The notes beneath the pieces were generated by a model. The model saw only the letters and a program-made list of their open reading frames with translations, was not told where the DNA came from and did no database searches. This document shows, piece by piece, positions 12,223 to 24,823 of a DNA stretch of 64,000 nucleotides. The stretch is from Ipomoea triloba (lineage: Eukaryota; Streptophyta; Magnoliopsida; Solanales; Convolvulaceae), in assembly GCF_003576645.1 (NCBI RefSeq), contig NC_044922.1:10203946-10267945 (forward strand), written 5' to 3'. The first letter of the stretch is position 1. The number at the start of each line of letters is the position of its first letter. Position numbers and translations under genes: made by a program.

Positions 12223-12747
12223 CTAATACCGCCCCAACCAATCCATGCCTAGCACCACTCTAATGCCGTCCAAGTCGAACTGAACGAGATCGCTAGGAAA
12301 GGTCACTCCTTTGATTTCCACGGGCACCTCTTTGAAGATGTGCTCACACGCCTTTACTTCGCCGGACGCAACCTTGACTTCTATCTTCGTCATTGCACTA
12401 GGCAAGATGCCCAACTCGCAGACAAACTTAGAGGATATAAAGGAATTAGAAGCTCCGGAATCGAATAGAACCAGGGTGGGAAAGGAGAATACGGGAAAGA
12501 TGCCGGTAACCACGTCACAGTTCTCGGTCTGGGACTTATTCATGATAAGGAGCTCTCCCAGGTGAGGTGGGGCTCCTGCGATTCCGACTGCTTTCGTGGA
12601 TCTAGGAAGGTTCACTTCCTTACTGCCCGAGCTGTTGCCCACTGGAACTCTTGCTGACTTGGCGCCAGTTGCCTTTAGCTTCTTGAGACGCTCCAGCATT
12701 CCTCCCCCAGCGTTGGGGACTTCTTCCCGCTTCCTTGGTGGCACCAT
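12223..12747 (-). pseudogene. Gypsy C gag remnant fused to retropepsin (protease)
   Basis: This is a 174-codon reading frame. The first roughly 60 residues are basic and look gag-like (MVPPRKREEVPNAGG). The retropepsin core follows: LFDSGASNSFIS, with the catalytic D-S-G near residue 96, and RVVLGMDWLGRY at the end. Normal gypsy gag is several hundred residues with a CCHC knuckle; both are missing, so gag was internally deleted. The frame stops at TAG (12223-12225), but the next codons still read like protease (CNEQKVVLR), so this is a nonsense change. A few codons later element A interrupts the gene. It is non-functional as it stands. Confidence 0.8.
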
Positions 12748-13003
12748 GATCGCTGACGAAGGGTATACGAGCTACGAAGAAAGCGTCGCACCACGATCGG
12801 CCTTCGCAATCGCGTAAGAAGAAGTGAGAACAAGCTCGCAACAAACAAACAAACAAGCAAAGCAAGTATCAACAAGATATAAGCAATTAAAGCGAGTCCT
12901 AGTTCTCACACATCATAGGAGTCACGTTTCTTAACTTCTACTGATCAAGTCCTAGAGAGTCTCAAGAATTCAAACCCTAGGATCTCTACTTAGACCTCAA
13001 CAC

Positions 13004-13019
13004 AGGCTCTGATATCAAC
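13004..13019 (-). other. Primer-binding site of C
   Basis: The plus strand reads GGCTCTGATATCAAC, giving GTTGATATCAGAGCC on minus. It has one change from the usual GGTATCAGAGC and is adjacent to the LTR end at 13020. Confidence 0.75.
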
Positions 13020-13832
13020 TGTGACATCCCAACTTTTCACAATCTGAGATAGCTAAAACTTTAAACATAAAAGCTACATATCTCAACAACTACTCATACT
13101 ATAGCGGAAGCGATTTAAAACTTATCGGGTGTCATGCCACATCTAGGTAAAACCCAGCTTAGATGCACAGGGTATCCAAACACAAAACATAAAATCCTCA
13201 AAACATAACAGTAACAAAACTAGTCAAGGTACATGATCCAAAACAAAGGCACACAGGCCCGAAAGGAGTCTAAAACATCATCTAGTCTAAGCAAGCATAA
13301 CATAGCTCTAGCGCGCTCTCGGCTAAGACTACTCCATACCTGGAAAACGTGTAGAAAACCATTAGCAAATTAAAAGAATGCTAAGCAACCACCACTCACA
13401 CTCGTGAGAACATACATAATATAATAAGCTTGTAAATAGGTTTACACACCCGTATAGAATATACACACCAACGAACTGTTCTTTAATTAAAACGGAGACT
13501 CAACAACAACAAGCTGAATAAGCAATAAACCAAGGACTCTCCAAGTAAAACCAATATCCAATATGAATGTACAAGGCAACAAGTCTATAACGGAATACCA
13601 ACTGAATCATAACCTCAGCAGATTACTCACAAAGAAACCACCAAACCACAATATATCAAGGAATAACGGATAACAACTGAGATACAACTCAACTAATGAA
13701 CCATAAGGAACCAAACAAACATCATACCAAAGATAAGCACCAAACCATACCCTCCAACCACCATACCATCCCTCATACCAACCACCAAACCAAAGTTAGT
13801 ATACAGAGGCATAAAGCCCAAACCACAGCCAC

Positions 13833-14010
13833 AGAGGCAAATGATGCCCATTACCACAGAGGCAAAAGCCCAAACCACAGAGGCAAATGATGCCCATTAC
13901 CACAGAGGCAAAAGCCCAAACCACAGAGGCAAATGATGCCCATTACCACAGAGGCAAAAGCCCAAACCACAGAGGCAAATGATGCCCATTACCAGAGAGG
14001 CAAATGCTGC
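13833..14010. repeat. Minisatellite, 46-bp unit, about 3.5 copies
   Basis: The unit GAGGCAAATGATGCCCATTA plus CCACAGAGGCAAAAGCCC repeats head to tail. Each unit holds two related GAGGCAAA half-units. The equivalent part of the I LTRs (17270-17460) has a different array built on CACTATTTGCC. Confidence 0.9.
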
Positions 14011-15116
14011 CCACAGTTAGCTCACCCTCAACAACCCAAAAGATACTCAGAGATTCACGACTCCATATCCAACCTCATACTCAATCCCCAAAGATTATCC
14101 ACCAACAGTGTTTATCTCAGATCATGAACACAACACATACTCATAAAATATAACCAAGGATTCAACCAACCAATAGATCAAGATAATGAATCAAAAGACA
14201 TGAATAAATACTCAAGAACCAAGGTGAAATACTCAACAAAATATCCAAACAAGTTCCAGAATCAAGGATGAATCATCAAGACCAACAAATCACAAAACAA
14301 GCTACTGGAACCAAAATGCCAATTGAACTGGCGGAACCTAGTGGCGGAACTGCCCCTTACGCCACGCTCCTCCGCAAGAAGGAGGCGGAACTCTCTGGCG
14401 GAACACCTCCCTCCGCCACCACTCCCCGTCACGCACTTGCGGAAGACCCCAACAGGACACATTATACCGTTAGGATGCACCGCAAGAGCACCCTCAACGC
14501 ACAACTCCCAGTCTCGAATCAGAATGCAACATATTGATTCCAGAATGCAAGAATATGATCAGATTGTCTAGATTACCCATTTTTAGAAGCCAAATAAACA
14601 TGGAATCCATAACAATAAATGCTCATACTCATCAAGATGCAAAGGATCAAGAACACAAGTTCATTAACCAATCAAAATAGATCATAGATCATCAAAAACA
14701 AAGGCTAAACCAAGAAATTTCCACAGGATTCGAAAACACCAAGCATTATACATAGATCAAGAGTGTAAAATAGGTTTTAATGAGACATGATGGTTACCTC
14801 TTGTAGCACAACTTCAAACCAAGCAAACACCTTCCTCTTCACAAGCCACTCCCACCCACTTGATCATCTTTTCCCAAAGAAAGATCCCAAAAGAACACCA
14901 TAAGAACTTATAAAAAGATCATGAAAATGAGATGATACAAGGCATATTCCTAAAGCAAAACACTTACCCAAGCCCTAGAAATCCTAAAGGAGCAATCTTT
15001 GTCTTGAATCTTGAAGGATAGAAGATAGTGTATATTGTAGGCTTCTTAGGAAATGATAGGGTAGGAAGAGTTATTTTGTAGGAGAATGAAAAGGGTAGGA
15101 AGAATTAACCCAAACT

Positions 15117-15124
15117 CTTTTATA
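15117..15124 (-). promoter_or_regulatory. TATA box in the C LTR
   Basis: The minus strand reads CATATAAAAGAG, at the position matching TATAAAAG in the I 3' LTR (21947-21954). Conservation between family members supports a core promoter. Confidence 0.55.
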
Positions 15125-15388
15125 TGGATAGGAAGATGATTACATACATAGTGTATATATTATATTAGGGTAACTAGAATAAATAATGGGCTTTTATAAA
15201 GAATGGGTCTTGCATTATTCAATACAATACTAGTAAGTATGAAATTGGTCCTTCAAAAAAAAATAAATTGGGCCATTACAAAATATTTTTACTTATAAGA
15301 AATATAAGGATCCAATTTAAAGAAATCCCTTATAGGAATTAACCCAAGAATTGGGCCTTAGAATAATTAATTAATTCTGGAATAAGAA

Positions 15389-15422
<34 letters not shown>

Positions 15423-15513
15423 ATTAGAAGAACGAAGCCCATTAAATCAAATAAATTACACGGTAGAAATAATTACCGGTCTCAAGGCTTGAACCAAAAT
15501 ACGGTGTATTACA

Positions 15514-15982
15514 CCATAATTTAGCCTTTTTTCTTAATTCACCAAATCAACCCCTCATGTCTTTTTCTTAGGGATATGGGATTTCTCTCTAGCTCATAAT
15601 ATGCGCACTTTTTGCCCCATGCCCTACCAAAATTAGTTCATTTTTCGGGCTTCACTTGCATTATATTTCTCAAGTTAAAACACTCCAACTTCGAAAGATC
15701 TTTGACTAAGGTCCTAACAAAATAAGAGGTGAACAACATGCAAGCACACAAGAATTTGAACATTTTTTTGGGTTCCATATTTCAATTCTCAGTGCATAAG
15801 GCAACTTCCAAAGCATATTTCAAAAAATTTTATTGGCACATGATTAAAACTTCTCCCAGATAGTATACACAATGACACACTCTCCTAAAGTCAAATACAC
15901 CTATAAACGAAACCAATCAATTAATTCAAGTAACAAACAATTTAAATGTGCAATGCATCCTTTCCACACTTTAAAAACAAAT
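15514..15982 (-). mobile_element. Athila-like element D, fragment 1 (non-coding)
   Basis: AT-rich sequence between the end of C and the start of I. It continues across I at 24056 (CAAAT duplicated on both sides). I see no reading frame in it. It is assigned to D by continuity of the target site, not by recognised motifs. Confidence 0.55.
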
Positions 15983-18266
15983 TGTAGTACCCCGTAAATT
16001 CGTTAAAGCCTTGAGACCGGTAATTATTTCCACCGGGCGATTTATTTGATTTAATTGGGCTTAGTCTTTCCAACTAATATATATATATTTCTTGAACCCG
16101 GAATTAATTATTTATTCAAAAGCCCAATTCTTGATTTAATTCTTGTAAGGGATTTATTCTAATTTGGATCCTTACAATTCTTGTAAGTAAGAGTATTTAT
16201 ATAATTGCCCAATCTATATATATATTTATTCTTGGAAGATTAACTCTTTACAAACTAGTAGTATAATAATTGCCCAACTGATATATATTTGCTCTTTTAG
16301 GATTGTTAAGGCTTGGGTAAGTGTCTATCTCTAGGAATATACCTTGCATCATGTTATTTTCATAATCTTTATACAAGTCTTATGTTGTTCTTTTGGGGAT
16401 CTTTTGGGAAAAAGATGATCAAGGTGGAGGTAAAGCTTTGTAAGGAGGTTTGAGAGTTCTTGGGTGAAGTGTGCTTCAAGAGGTAACCACTATGTCCACC
16501 AAAATCTATTTTCACACTCTCAATCTATGATATTATTTGGTGTATTGGAATCCTGAGAATTTCGTTGCTGCTTTAGCCTATTTGTTGTTGTCTGTGAAGT
16601 CATTTTTGATGGATTATGAACTTGTGTTCTTGATCCTTTGGGTATTGATGTTTATGGATATTTATTGGTATGGATTCCTTGTTTATTTGGCTTTTGGGAG
16701 TTGTAATCTGAACATTCTGATCCTATTTTTTGTATTCTGATCTGAACATTGCGTATTCTGTCTGAGTCTGTGATCTGAGGTTTGGGTTTGCCTTTGCGGA
16801 GTACCCCAGCGGTATAATGTGTCCCGCTGGAGTCTTCCGTAAGTAGTTCACGGAGAGGGATCGCGGAAGAGAGGGTTCCGCTGAGGAGGCCCGCTCCCTT
16901 CTTGCGGAGGAGAGTAGCGGAGGGCAGAGTTCCGTTGGAGGGTTCCGTTAGGCTGCTGGGAGTTCTGTTCCAGTGAGCTATTCCGTGATCTGTTTGTTTG
17001 GTTGTTTCCCCTTTTGTTCTGAACCTTGTTGGAGTATTTTGTTGGGTATTTTACCATGTCTTTGGAGTATTTATTCATATCTCTTGGTCCATCTTTTGAA
17101 TCTCTTGCTTTGTTGAATCCTTGATTATATTATCTAGGAGTTGGTTTGTGTTCATAATCTGAGATGAACACTCTGGGTGGTTGTCCTTGGGCTGAGGTTG
17201 AGGTTGGATGTGGATAATGGATCTTTGAGTATCTTTGTGTATTCTTGAGGCTTTAATTGCCATTCGTGTAAATGAGCACTATTTGCCATTTGTGTATATG
17301 GGCACTATTTACCATTTGTGTATATGGGCACTATTTGCCACTTGTGTAGTTGAGGAATATTTGCCTCTATATATTCGGGCACGATTTGCCTTCGTGTATT
17401 TCAGGCACCATTTGCCTCTGTATGTTCGGGCACTATTTGCCTTTATGATTCGGGCATGATTTGCCTCCGTGAACTGAGTTTGGGTTTCGATGTTTGGTAG
17501 GAGGATTGGTATGTTGGTTGGAGGGTAAGGGTTAGTACTTATCCTTAGGTTGAGGTCTGTTTGGTCTCTTACTTGATTCTTGAGTTATATCATATCTCGT
17601 TGGTTGTTGATTATTCTTGGATATATTCTTGTTGGTCGTTTCTTATGAGTATTCTATTGAATCCTTGATTCTGTTGATATCTTGTTGTCTTGTGCAATTC
17701 AATTGAATATTGATATTTTTGAGAAGTCTTGGTTTATCCTTTATTCAGCGTGTTGTTGTTGAGTATCCGATTTTAAGTATTGAACAGTTCGTTGGTGTAT
17801 ATATATTCTATATGGGTGTTAAACCTATTTACAACTTATTATATATCTACATTTCCTTGCGGGTGTGAGTGGTGGTTGCTTAGCAGTCTTTTGCTAATGG
17901 TTTCTTGTATGTTTTCCAGGTATGCAATAAGTCTAAGCGAGAACGCGTTAGAGCTTATCTTTATGAGGCAGCTTAGACATAGTTCTGTTGTTTTAGACTT
18001 TATGTTTGGGCATGTGTGCCACTGTTGAGATTTCATATACTCTTGTGTAGTTTTAAGATGTTTTGATATTACTTGAGGATTATATCTATGCAGTTCAGTT
18101 TTTTTGGTTAGCCTGTGCATCTAAGCCGTGTGTTATCTTACCTAGATGTGGCATGATACCCCTTTAGGTTATAAATCGCTTCCGCTATGTATGTTTGATA
18201 GTTGAGATAGACAGCTTTTGCGTTAAAGTTTAGCTATCTCAGCTTGTGAAAAGTTGGGGTGTCACA
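15983..18266 (+). mobile_element. Element I, 5' LTR (2284 bp)
   Basis: The LTR begins TGTAGTACCCCG and ends GGGGTGTCACA, directly followed by the primer site. The left target site is CAAAT (15978-15982). It matches the 3' LTR almost throughout but is about 206 bp shorter: near 16262-16300 the stretch carrying the TATAAAAG promoter is missing. It carries the GCGGA-motif block (16795-16935) and an array of CACTATTTGCC units (17270-17460). Confidence 0.92.
17265..17465 (+). repeat. Short tandem array in the I LTR (about 25-bp units)
   Basis: Repeats of the type TGTGTATATGGGCACTATTT recur about eight times with variation. They are duplicated in the other LTR at 23053-23253. They create short open frames that are not genes. 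Confidence 0.75.
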
Positions 18267-18281
18267 GTTGGTATCAGAGCC
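18267..18281 (+). other. Primer-binding site of I (tRNA-iMet type)
   Basis: GTTGGTATCAGAGCC lies directly after the 5' LTR end. Confidence 0.9.
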
Positions 18282-21200
18282 TGTGTTGAGGTCTAAGTAG
18301 AGATCCTAGGGTTTGAAATCTAAGAGTCTAGGACTTGATCAGTAGGAATTAAGATGTTTTGAGAAGCCTAGGATGTGTGAATTCTAGGAATCGCGGTGAG
18401 GACACGCCTTATTTGTTTATATTATTTGTGCCTTGTTAACCTTGTTGTTTGTAGCTTGCGGCGCGTCTTCCCGGTAAGTCTTAATCGCTTTTAGGTAAGT
18501 CGCTTCGTTTTAGTTTTGCTTAGAGAGCCTGCTTTAGACTAAGAATAAGTAGTTAGTTGATGCGAAATGATGGATAGCACCGCATGCGTCTAAGCAATCG
18601 GAAGATTGGCGGCTCGTTGAAGAAGACTAATCTACTCGCGGTTCGAAGTTATCGGTAGCAGTCTACGTTCCCCAGAGTCAGCATCTTCGTGTACGTAGTA
18701 TCGTCTGCGAGACCTTCGTTCACCTCAAGACTTGAAGAATAAACCTCGCGCAGCTGAAGTTCGTTGCAAGACGAAGAAAACGAAAGGAGCTCGAAGACTA
18801 AAGACTCGAAGACCCTCGACTTTGAGGGAATGGTAAGGGCGGACATTGACATGCTAACAAGGAGTCGTGTCTCGCCAAGTAGAAGCTTCGGGATCAGTAA
18901 TGAAGAACCTCGTGCAAGCTAAGCGTGATAATGATGAGGCATGAGAGGTAGAATTTGAGGTCATGGTTTGCAGACCTTAAGGTAGTCTTACCTACCTCTG
19001 AAGCAGCTACAAAGGAACACGCTAGAGGTTGCAACCCTTCAAAGCAAAGAAGACTAAGTCAAGTAGAAAGGAAAACTTGGACGCTTAAGATCCCCGAAGA
19101 TAAGAAGAAACGCCATTGTCAAGTTGTCTAATCTCATGAAGTGCGAAGGAACTAAGAAGTGAATTGCGAAATAAGAACCTCGTGTAATCTACTCGGTGCA
19201 CCTTGGGAGTCACTCCTTGTGCAAGAGCTTAAGGAAGGAACCTCGGTGGCAAGAAAGAAATAAGGAGTAGCTAAGCAAGCTAGTAGAATACCGAATCGTC
19301 AAAAGATAAAGACCAACCGAAGCGAACCTAAAGGCTAGCTCAATCCTCTGATTTGCCTAAGTAGAATTGGACCGTGTACCAATGGACTCCCATAGAAGAC
19401 TTGGCCTACCCAGTAAGCAAGCAAAGGTGCCATTGATCGTGTTAGATGCAAGATTAAAGTTGAGAGCTACATTCCACTATCTCGGATGACCAACAAGAAG
19501 AACTAATGAAGATTGAAAGGACAAGTCGATATATACTCACGCTATTAATCTGCAAGATCCCACGATGAATATCAAGACTCGATTGAACCGTTCTACATCA
19601 GTGCTTACCACTCGAATAATCAAAGGACTCCTCGAAAGATCTTGAACGATCAAAATAACAAGAATTCTTGATGCTAAAGAAGGAATAAGTAGTACGTCGG
19701 CTTTAAGGCCCCGATGTTTCAAAGTACAAGGAAGTAAACTCGATTTCTAAGATCACTAGTAATCATAGGCGAACCTCCTTTCAAGATCAAGCGATACCCT
19801 CCTAATCGACCCTATCCTTCTCATGAAGCTTCCTCAGAATTCTCCCATTCTACACCAATCAGTCATCAGCGATTCATCGCCTTCGACCTCTCTTGGAGTG
19901 ATAAGGATGTGCGCACTGTAGCTTATAAAGTAGAGTTATCCGAATTTTAGACTCGCGTTGCGTAAGAAGCAAAGTCAAGATCCGCCAATCGGTTAGAATG
20001 TCGTGATCAAATCGTCAACCCGAAGGAATCGCTTAGAGTTGAGAGACTCCTTATCCTTCTTAAAACAGACTTCTTCTCCGTCCCCTAAAATCCCAATTAT
20101 CCCTCCATAAGGAAATCCATTCTCTTTGTTCTAATCATTATTCCTATCTCTTCTTGGAAACTAAATTCTTCTTTGTTTCTTGAGACTCTAAATGCCTTTT
20201 GTTGAAACATCCCTCCTATTGATTCTAGATCTCATTGCTAACGTCCCTTGAAACCGAATTTCTCTCAGTCCCTTGGCCTTTCGTTGAGACATCCCTTTAG
20301 TTTATTTTAAATCTCATTCTTATCTTCTTTCAAGACTGAATTTCTTTCTTTCCTTTGGAAAATTGCATACCCTATCGTTGAGAAATGATTTTTGTCTTTC
20401 TAGACCTCATTCCTAATTCCTCTTGAGACCTAATTTCTTTCTTCTCTTGGAATAAACTGAATATCCTACCATTTGAAAGCTCTTTCGTTGTTCTCAAACC
20501 TCGTCCATATCTTTCTCGAAACCAAGTTCTTTTCTTTTCTTTTCTTCTCTTTGCTTTAAAGAACTTCATATTTCTTTGGTTGGAAAATTCCTTCTATCTT
20601 TTCAAACATTGTCCTTGTTTGCTTCTTGAAATGATTTTTGTGCAAGATGACAACCTTATTTCCTAAGTTGTAACCTTGATAACTCTTGATTCCATTCTTT
20701 CCTAATGTTGTCCTTAAATCTTAAACCCTAAACCTTTCACTCTCTTTTTCCTTATTGGGTCCGATTTTTCAAAATAAGCATACGTTCTATAAATATTTTT
20801 CCTCTATCTACTACCGTACTAGTTTTAACTTTCTGTCCCCAAAACGAATTTGCATTATGGAATGGTTCTGAGTTGGATCTTTCAAGAAAATGGAGTTCGC
20901 CTAAGCTGTCAAAAGGTTAAAGCAAAGAAGTGTAGCAGCCCGTTTAGTTGGGAAGATTTTGTAAATCGGGTAACCCTAAGGTCGTAGCGTCTGCAAGTGT
21001 CATCGGAAAAATTGAGTTGATTCAAGAAAGAATGAAAGCCGCCCATGACCGATAGAAGACATATGCCGACCAAGTTAGGCTAGATGCGTGATGCGTTTCG
21101 CGTTTGCTGCTGAAGATATATGTGCATGATGCGCTTCGTGACATCCAGCTTGAAGTCGTAACCTTTGAAGATGCCATATCTTATGAAGAGAAGCCAATGT

Positions 21201-21550
21201 GAATTTTGTCACCCAGTCAAGAGAAGCGCACCGGAAAGCAGTAAAGTCCATGAAGGCGGTGTGATCCAACCACGTGGCCAAAGGAGGCCACCCAGGTTAG
21301 TTGAGAGTTTTCGTGCTCGTGACAGATCCTTGTTAGGAATCTTTTTTACCTAGGTGAGTAGTTAGTTTAGTTCTCACATGCTGTGCATGGGTTGGGTAAG
21401 TTAGGAGGTTAAGAGTTAGTGGTGTAGAGTGCTTTTAAGTTAAGTTGGTTGAGCAATCCTTTTTCTTTAACCTTCGATCGATTCCTTGTTTCCTTGAACC
21501 GTTCCGTTCTAAGTTCCCGTGAGCTACGAGCTTCGGGGACGAAGCTCCTT
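18282..21550 (+). mobile_element. Element I, internal region without gag or pol
   Basis: The leader matches C for about 150 bp. The rest (3.3 kb) is GA/CT-rich and has no reading frame above about 75 codons on the sense strand and no protease, RT or integrase motif that I can find. This fits a large non-autonomous derivative, or an interior replaced or scrambled by rearrangement. The LTRs and termini are otherwise well preserved, so it was mobilised with borrowed enzymes. Confidence 0.75.
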
Positions 21551-21565
21551 TTAAGGGGGGTAGAG
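21530..21565 (+). other. Polypurine tract of I
   Basis: GCTTCGGGGACGAAGCTCC then TTTTAAGGGGGGTAGAG directly precedes the 3' LTR. CTTCGGGGACGAAG is itself a small palindrome. Confidence 0.85.
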
Positions 21566-24055
21566 TGTAGTACCCCGTAAATTCGTTAAAGCCTTGAGAC
21601 CGGTAATTATTTCCACCGGGCGATTTATTTGATTTAATTGGGCTTAGTCTTTCCAACTGATATATATATATTTCTTGAACCCGGAATTAATTATTTATTC
21701 AAAAGCCCAATTCTTGATTTAATTCTTGTAAGGGATTTATTCTAATTTGGATCCTTACAATTCTTGTAAGTAAGAGTATTTATATAATGGCCCAATCTAT
21801 ATATATATATTTATTCTTGAAAGATTAACTCTTTACAAACTAGTAGTATAATAAATAATGTGTGACCCATTTGATAAGGGCGCATTATTATATGTCTTAC
21901 CCTAGTTGATACATACATAATATATGTAATGATCCTTCCCTACTAATATAAAAGCCTTGTACTTGCAACCTTATTTCCCTTTTCATTTCCTGCAAGAATA
22001 ATCCATCCTACTCCTTTCACTTCTAAAGAACCCTAAAGTGAATCCTACACTTTCATCTTCAAGATTCAAGTCAAGATTGCTCTTTTAGGATTGTTAAGGC
22101 TTGGGTAAGTGTCTATCTCTAGGAATATACCTTGCATCATGTTATTTTCATAATCTTTATATAAGTCTTATGTTGAGATTTTGGGGATCTTGTGGGAAAA
22201 AGATGATCAAGGTGGAGGTAAAGCTTTGTAAGGAGGTTTGAGAGTTCTTGGGTGAAGTGTGCTTCAAGAGGTAACCACTATGTCCACCAAAATCTATTTT
22301 CACACTCTCAATCTATGATATTATTTGGTGTATTGGAATCCTGAGAATTTCCTTGCTGCTTTAGCCTATTTGTTGTTGTCTGTGAAGTCATTTTTGATGG
22401 ATTATGGACTTGTGTTCTTGATCCTTTGTGTATTGATGTTTATGGATATTTATTGGTATGGATTCCTTGTTTAATTGGCTTCTGGGACTTGTAATCTGAA
22501 CATTCTGATCCTATTTTTTGTATTCTGATTTGAACATTGCGTATTTTGTCTAAGTCTGTGATCTGAGGTTTGGGTTTGCCTTTGCGGAGTACCCCAGCGG
22601 TATAATGTGTCCCACTGGAGTCTTTTGTAAGTAGTTCATGGAGAGGGATGGCGGAAGAGAGGGTTCCGCTGAGGAGGCCCGCTCCCTTCTTGCGGAGGGG
22701 AGTGGCGGAGGGCGGAGTTCCGTTGGAGGGTTCCCTTAGGCTGCTGGGAGTTCTGTTCCAGTGAGCTATTCTGTGATCTGTTTGTTTGGTTGTTTCCCCT
22801 TTTGTTCTGAACCTTGTTGGAGTATTTTGTTGGGTATTTTACCATGTCTTTAGAGTATTTATTCATATCTCTTGGTCCATCTTTTGAATCTCTTGCATTG
22901 TTGAATCCTTGATTATATTATCTGGGAGTTGGTTTGTGTTCATAATTTGAGATGAACACTCTGGGTGGTTGTCCTTAGGCTGAGGTTGAGGTTGGATGTG
23001 GATAATGGATCTTTGAGTATCTTTGTGTATTCTTGAGGCTTTAATTGTCATTCGTGTATATGAGCACTATTTGCCATTTGTGTATATGGGCACTATTTAC
23101 CATTTGTGTATATGGGCACTATTTGTCACTTGTGTAGTTGAGGAATATTTGCCTCTATATATTCGGGCACGATTTGCCTTCGTGTATTTCAGGCGCCATT
23201 TGCCTTTGTATGTTCGGGCACTATTTGCCTTTATGATTCGGGCATGATTTGCCTCCGTGAACTGAGTTTGGGTTTCGATGTTTGGTAGGAGGATTGGTAT
23301 GTTGGTTGGAGGGTAAGGGTTAGTACTTATCCTTAGGTTGAGGTCTGTTTGGTCTCTTACTTGATTCTTGAGTTATATCATATCTCGTTGGTTGTTGATT
23401 ATTCTTGGATATATTCTTGTTGGTCGTTTCTTATGAGTATTCTATTGAATCCTTGATTCTGTTGATATCTTGTTGTCTTGTGCAATTCAATTGAATATTG
23501 GTATTTTTGAGAAGTCTTGGTTTATCCTTTTTTCAGCGTGTTGTTGTTGAGTATCCGATTTTAAGTATTGAACAGTTCGTTGGTGTATATATATTCTATA
23601 TGGGTGTGTAAACCTATTTACAACTTATTATATATCTATATTTCCTTGCGGGTGTGAGTGGTGGTTGCTTAGCAGTCTTTTGCTAATGGTTTCTTTTATG
23701 TTTTCCAGGTATGCAATAAGTCTAAGCGAGAGCGCGTTAGAGCTTATCTTTATGAGGCAGCTTAGACATAGTTCTGTTGTTTTAGACTTTATGTTTGGGC
23801 ATGTGTGCCACTGTTGAGATTTCATATACTCTTGTGTAGTTTTCGGATGTTTTGATATTACTTGAGGATTATATCTATGCAGTTCAGTTCTTTTGGTTAG
23901 CCTGTGCATCTAGGCCGTGTTTTCTCTTACCTAGATGTGGCATGATACCCCTTTAGGTTATAAATCGCTTCCGCTATGTATGTTTGATAGTTGAGATAGA
24001 TAGCTTTTGCGTTAAAGTTTAGCTATCTCGGCTTGTGAAAAGTTGGGGTGTCACG
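21566..24055 (+). mobile_element. Element I, 3' LTR (2490 bp)
   Basis: The LTR begins TGTAGTACCCCG and ends GGGGTGTCACG, where the last A has become G. It is followed by the CAAAT target duplicate (24056-24060). It retains about 206 bp with the TATA box that the 5' LTR lacks. Confidence 0.92.
21947..21954 (+). promoter_or_regulatory. TATA box in the I 3' LTR
   Basis: TATAAAAG in the context CTAATATAAAAGCC, shared in position with the C LTR. The 5' LTR of I lacks this segment. Confidence 0.6.
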
Positions 24056-24823
24056 CAAATATCGTCCTTGATGTTTCCATGAGGACCGGTGGAAAAAGGA
24101 GCAAGGGTCTATAGGGAAAACAAAGAACACCTTTCCACACTTAAGAATTGCTTCCGGGCTTGGGACAATTGAAATGCACCCACATATGAATCAATAATCA
24201 TGCCAAGCTCATCCTATGTGCATGAAACAAGCAAAACTCGTAGATAACATTTCCACGCTTTAGAAAATCAAACGGGGTACCAAAAAAATGAGGAGGGATA
24301 GAAAAATATACCGACACAAGCATATCTCTCCTTTAGACAATTCAAGCATCCTATAAAGTCGTTGCCCCTCAAAAAAAAATCCCTACACACAAAGGTTAGT
24401 GAAAAGAATAAAGAATATGAATATCAACCTTTCTACCTTTCGCATTTCTCCTCTCTTGCTTGCTACTTTTCTCTCTCTTCTTTATTTTTGGCTTTGTGTA
24501 CCTCCCAAGAGCGTCATGTTTAATGTCCTTGGCTAGACTAAAATTCATCAATAATAAAATCAACAACCTACCAATGTTCGCATCTAAGAAACCAAGAAAA
24601 AAGAAATTAAACAAACTACTCATTGTCCATAATTGTCACAAATATCCAAAGCCAAATAAAATCATTCATATCCAAATGAACCATTCTTCATTCTTCAAAT
24701 TTCTTCTCATTTGGGTGGGTTGGACCGCGCCTGCTCATACTCCCTTCGGAGTCGATCCATCTTCACTCTTTGCTCAGCAAGAATCTCACGGCGTCTATCC
24801 TCTCAATTTCTTTGGCTTGCTTC

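Larger units (their letters stand above)
12184..13019 (-). mobile_element. Gypsy C, visible part of the internal region
   Basis: This runs from the primer-binding site at its right end to the point where element A is inserted (12183/12184). It holds about 270 bp of leader closely resembling the leader of element I (shared AGAGATCCTAGGGTTTGAA) and a shortened gag-protease reading frame. The rest of C lies left of the window. Confidence 0.8.
13020..15513 (-). mobile_element. Gypsy C, 5' LTR (about 2.5 kb)
   Basis: The minus strand begins TGTAATACACCG at 15513 and ends GGGATGTCACA at 13020. It is collinear with the LTRs of element I, with shared GCCTTGAGACCGGTAATTAT near the start and shared GCTTGGGTAAGTG. 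It contains a TATA box, a GC-rich GCGGA-motif block (14325-14500), and a 46-bp minisatellite. It is inserted in Athila-like element D. Confidence 0.85.

Noticed and set aside
16537..16740. 67-aa hydrophobic frame resembling a small membrane protein
   Set aside because: T-rich LTR sequence; the copy in the other LTR (22323-22530) does not keep the frame.
17235..17459. 74-aa frame with repeated Tyr/Leu/Phe segments, conserved at 23023-23247
   Set aside because: It is the translation of the short tandem array in both LTRs of I; conservation reflects LTR identity.
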